From assembly GCF_019316905.1 (NCBI RefSeq), contig NZ_CP079216.1:1240001-1304000 (forward strand): a stretch of 64,000 nt of DNA, in the 5' to 3' direction. This stretch comes from Tessaracoccus palaemonis (GTDB taxonomy: Bacteria; Actinomycetota; Actinomycetes; Propionibacteriales; Propionibacteriaceae). Position 1 is the stretch's first letter; every line of letters begins with the position of its first letter. A program made the translations under genes and the position numbers. The notes under the pieces were generated by a model. It did no database searches, was not told the origin of the DNA, and saw nothing but the letters and a program-made list of their open reading frames with translations. This document shows positions 61,970-64,000 of this stretch, in pieces.

Positions 61970-62784
61970 CCGCCCTGCTCAGCGCCTCGGCGCTCGTCGC
62001 CGGCTTCCACGGCCGACCCCCGGTGCTCGACGGCGCGACCGTCGAGATCCACGAGGGGCGGCGCGTCGCGCTGCTCGGCGCGAACGGGTCCGGGAAGACC
62101 ACCCTGCTCAGGTCCCTGTCGGGGGCGCTGAGGCCGCACGCGGGCGAGATCCGCGCCGACGGTCAGCCCGTCGGCCACCACCGCGACGACCTGCGCCGTC
62201 ACCGCCGCTTCTGCCAGCTGGTCCTGCAGGACCCCGACGACCAGCTGTTCTCCGCCGACGTCCGCCAGGACGTCTCCTTCGGTCCGCTCAACCTCGGGCT
62301 CAGCGACGACGAGGCCGCGGCCCGCGTCGATGAGGCGCTGGAGCTGCTGTCCGTCACGCACCTGGCCGAGCGCCCGACGCACCAGCTCAGCTACGGCGAA
62401 CGCAAGCGCGTCGCGATCGCGGGGGCCGTGGCGATGCGGCCGCGCGTGCTGCTGCTCGACGAGCCGACGGCCGGCCTGGACCCCGCGGGCGTCGAGGAGC
62501 TGATGTCGACCCTCGCGGGGCTCAGCGTCACGGTCGTGCTGGCCACGCACGACGTCGACCTCGCTCTCAGCTGGGCCGACGAGGTCGCGGTGGTGCACGA
62601 CCACACCGTCCGTCAGGGGTCGCCGCTGCTGCTGGCCGACGCTTCCCTCCTCGCGGCGGCGCGCCTGCGCAGCCCGTGGCAGCTCGAGCTGTGCCGCCGC
62701 CTCGGCCTGCCGACGTCGCCGCTGCCCCGCACGGTGGACGACATCGTCGCGTCCGTGAGGGAGGTGGCGCGTGCTACTCCTTGA
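61966..62784 (+). CDS. cbiO: Cobalt ECF transporter ATP-binding protein CbiO
   Basis: 272 aa ABC ATPase. Walker A is [18 protein letters not shown] near residue 35. The Q-loop [15 protein letters not shown], signature [14 protein letters not shown] and Walker [16 protein letters not shown] follow, with the switch histidine in [10 protein letters not shown]. The ATG overlaps cbiQ by 4 nt. Its 3' end overlaps the convergent cbiT by 11 nt. Confidence 0.95.
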   Translation: MTALLSASALVAGFHGRPPVLDGATVEIHEGRRVALLGANGSGKTTLLRSLSGALRPHAGEIRADGQPVGHHRDDLRRHRRFCQLVLQDPDDQLFSADVRQDVSFGPLNLGLSDDEAAARVDEALELLSVTHLAERPTHQLSYGERKRVAIAGAVAMRPRVLLLDEPTAGLDPAGVEELMSTLAGLSVTVVLATHDVDLALSWADEVAVVHDHTVRQGSPLLLADASLLAAARLRSPWQLELCRRLGLPTSPLPRTVDDIVASVREVARATP

Positions 62785-63364
62785 CCAGCGCCCACTGGAT
62801 GACGGTGCGGGCCGGGGTCCAGCCGCGCAGGCCGCCGAGCGGTGCCGCCGTCTCCACCTGGATGCGGCTGAGTTCGCCGCCCCAGCGCTCCTGTGCGGCC
62901 ACGGCCAGCGTCTCGGCCTCGATCGTCACGCCGTGCAGCACCAGGCGCCCGCCCTCGGGCAGGGCGGCGTGCGCGATCTCCAGCACCCTCATGGAGCCAC
63001 CCCCGCCGACGAACACCGCATGCGGGGCGGGCAGCTCGCGCAGCACCTCCTCGGCGTCGCCCTCGGCCAGCGTGAACGCGCCGGGCGCGGTGAGCCGGTC
63101 GGCGTTGGCCAGTGCGCGCTCGGCGCGCTCGGCGCGGCGCTCGATCCCGATGGCGCGCGCGCCGTCCGCACCCCGGCACCATTCGACGCTGATCGAACCG
63201 GCGCCGGTGCCGACGTCCCACAGCAGCTGGCCCGGCAGGGGGCGCAGGTGGGCGAGGGCGCTGGCGCGCACCACGCGCTTGGTGATGAGCCCGTCGTGGG
63301 CGAAAGCGTCGTCGGGCAGCCCGGGGGCGGAGCCGAACAGGGCCTGGTCGCGGTCGATGATCAC
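62774..63364 (-). CDS. cbiT: Precorrin-6Y C15-methyltransferase (decarboxylating) CbiT
   Basis: 196 aa class I SAM methyltransferase. SAM motif [16 protein letters not shown] near residue 47, [19 protein letters not shown], and [30 protein letters not shown] are typical of CbiT. It completes the CbiE activity encoded in the cbiEGH fusion. It starts with GTG, with TAGGAT ending 6 nt upstream (leaderless). It is divergent from cobO and antisense to the rest of the cluster. Confidence 0.92.
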   Translation of the reverse strand: MIIDRDQALFGSAPGLPDDAFAHDGLITKRVVRASALAHLRPLPGQLLWDVGTGAGSISVEWCRGADGARAIGIERRAERAERALANADRLTAPGAFTLAEGDAEEVLRELPAPHAVFVGGGGSMRVLEIAHAALPEGGRLVLHGVTIEAETLAVAAQERWGGELSRIQVETAAPLGGLRGWTPARTVIQWALVKE

Positions 63365-63390
63365 GATGCGATCCTAACCACGGAGGACCG

Positions 63391-63990
63391 ATGACCAGAG
63401 GAACGACCCCCGTCGTCCCCGATGACGGCCTGACGACCGCCGAGCGTCGCCGCCGCCCCGTCGTGCTCGTCAACACCGGCGACGGCAAGGGCAAGACCTC
63501 GGCCGCCATGGGCGTGGCGATGCGCGGCTGGGCCCAGGGCTGGGATGTGGGCGTCTACCAGTTCGTGAAGTCGGCGACCTGGCGCACGGGGGAGCGCGAC
63601 GCGCTGACCCGGCTCGGCGGGCTCTCCGGCGCCGTCACGTGGGAGCAGATGGGCACCGGCTGGTCCTGGACCCGCCGGGGCGACGGGCAGCAGGTGGAGG
63701 CGCGGGAGGCCGCGGTCGAGGGCTGGGAGTACATCCGCGAGGGCCTCGCGGAGCAGCGCCACCGCCTCTGGATCCTCGACGAGTTCACCTACCCGATGGA
63801 TTGGGGCTGGATCGACGCCGACGAGGTGGCCGAGGCGCTCCGGGCCAGGCCGGGCACGCAGCACGTCGTGATCACCGGCAGGCGCTGCCCGCAGGCCATC
63901 GTCGACGTCGCCGACCTCGTCACCGAGATGCGCAAGATCAAGCACCCCTTCGACAACGGGCAGCGCGGGCAGGCGGGCATCGAATGGTGA
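63391..63990 (+). CDS. cobO: Cob(I)yrinic acid a,c-diamide adenosyltransferase
   Basis: 199 aa BtuR/CobO-type enzyme, adding the 5'-deoxyadenosyl ligand to the corrin cobalt. The P-loop is VNTGDGKGKTSAAMGVAMR near residue 27; WILDEFTYPMDWGW and VVITGRRCPQAIVDVADLVTEMRKIKHPFDNG QRGQAGIEW-type C-terminal segments are standard. It starts at ATG 63391 and overlaps the next gene. Confidence 0.95.
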   Translation: MTRGTTPVVPDDGLTTAERRRRPVVLVNTGDGKGKTSAAMGVAMRGWAQGWDVGVYQFVKSATWRTGERDALTRLGGLSGAVTWEQMGTGWSWTRRGDGQQVEAREAAVEGWEYIREGLAEQRHRLWILDEFTYPMDWGWIDADEVAEALRARPGTQHVVITGRRCPQAIVDVADLVTEMRKIKHPFDNGQRGQAGIEW

Positions 63991-64000
63991 GCATCCCCCG
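63984..64000 (+). CDS. cobB: Start of cobyrinic acid a,c-diamide synthase (cut by window edge)
   Basis: An ATG inside the last codons of cobO begins MVSIP before the window ends. CobB/CbiA proteins often begin with a similar M-V-x-x-P-R stretch just before the P-loop, and cobB/cbiA commonly follows cobO. The call rests on five residues and position. Confidence 0.45.

Overview
The window reads as high-GC chromosomal DNA from an actinobacterium, most likely a member of the Propionibacteriaceae. The evidence is the very GC-rich coding sequence, typical actinobacterial neighbours (DUF3046-recA-recX, pgsA-cinA-clgR, lexA divergent from a small SOS gene followed by nrdR), actinobacterial-type LexA boxes (TCGAAC-N4-GTTCGA-like), and an anaerobic-type cobalamin cluster with a CbiE-CbiG-CbiH fusion of the kind I recall from Propionibacterium freudenreichii. 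The genus cannot be fixed from the sequence alone. No rRNA, CRISPR array, transposase or integrase was seen.

Layout. 1-3.6 kb: the start of leuB (minus strand, cut by the window edge), cimA, an FAH-family enzyme and a CPBP membrane protease. 3.6-3.9 kb: tRNA-Gln(CTG) and tRNA-Glu(CTC) with their own promoter and a strong hairpin. 3.9-8 kb: an HSL-type esterase, and a TetR regulator divergent from a KstD-like flavoprotein and an SDR, probably a small ketone or steroid catabolic unit. 8-11.9 kb: a FUSC membrane protein, an IclR regulator and leuCD. 12-16.6 kb: a prolyl oligopeptidase, a frameshifted DUF222/HNH gene carrying an in-frame tandem repeat, and a GIY-YIG/DUF4357 protein; this is the accessory part. 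16.7-24.5 kb: core genes plsC, ddl, thiL, ftsK, rimO, pgsA. 24.5-38.3 kb: cinA, clgR, a DeoR regulator, DUF3046, recA, recX, rny, miaB, miaA, dapF, hflX, dinG, lexA. 38.4-42.4 kb: a small SOS-controlled membrane protein, nrdR and B12-dependent nrdJ. 42.4-51.4 kb: a sulfurtransferase, ilvD, a DedA-like gene with an iron box, a Schlafen/AlbA_2 membrane protein, a DUF4395/thioredoxin pair, a histidine phosphatase, and two related secreted repeat proteins. 51.5-64 kb: cobalamin synthesis and cobalt uptake (cbiB, cobQ, riboswitch, cbiL, cbiF, cbiEGH, cbiX-cysGB, cbiC, riboswitch, cbiMNQO, cbiT, cobO, start of cobB/cbiA).

How the parts fit together. Branched-chain amino acid synthesis is spread over leuB/cimA, leuCD and ilvD. 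The B12 cluster supplies the cofactor for the only ribonucleotide reductase seen here (NrdJ), which sits behind nrdR and a tandem pair of NrdR boxes exactly 31 bp apart. DNA-damage control is unusually readable. recA has both a LexA box and a downstream promoter matching the LexA-independent RecA_NDp/PafBC motif, lexA has an autoregulatory box, and the small gene between lexA and nrdR has two LexA boxes placed over its -35 and start region. The DUF222/HNH gene has a perfect PafBC-type promoter.

Many genes have a -10 element (TAnnnT) ending 6-7 nt before the start codon, which indicates leaderless mRNAs. This was used to choose several starts.
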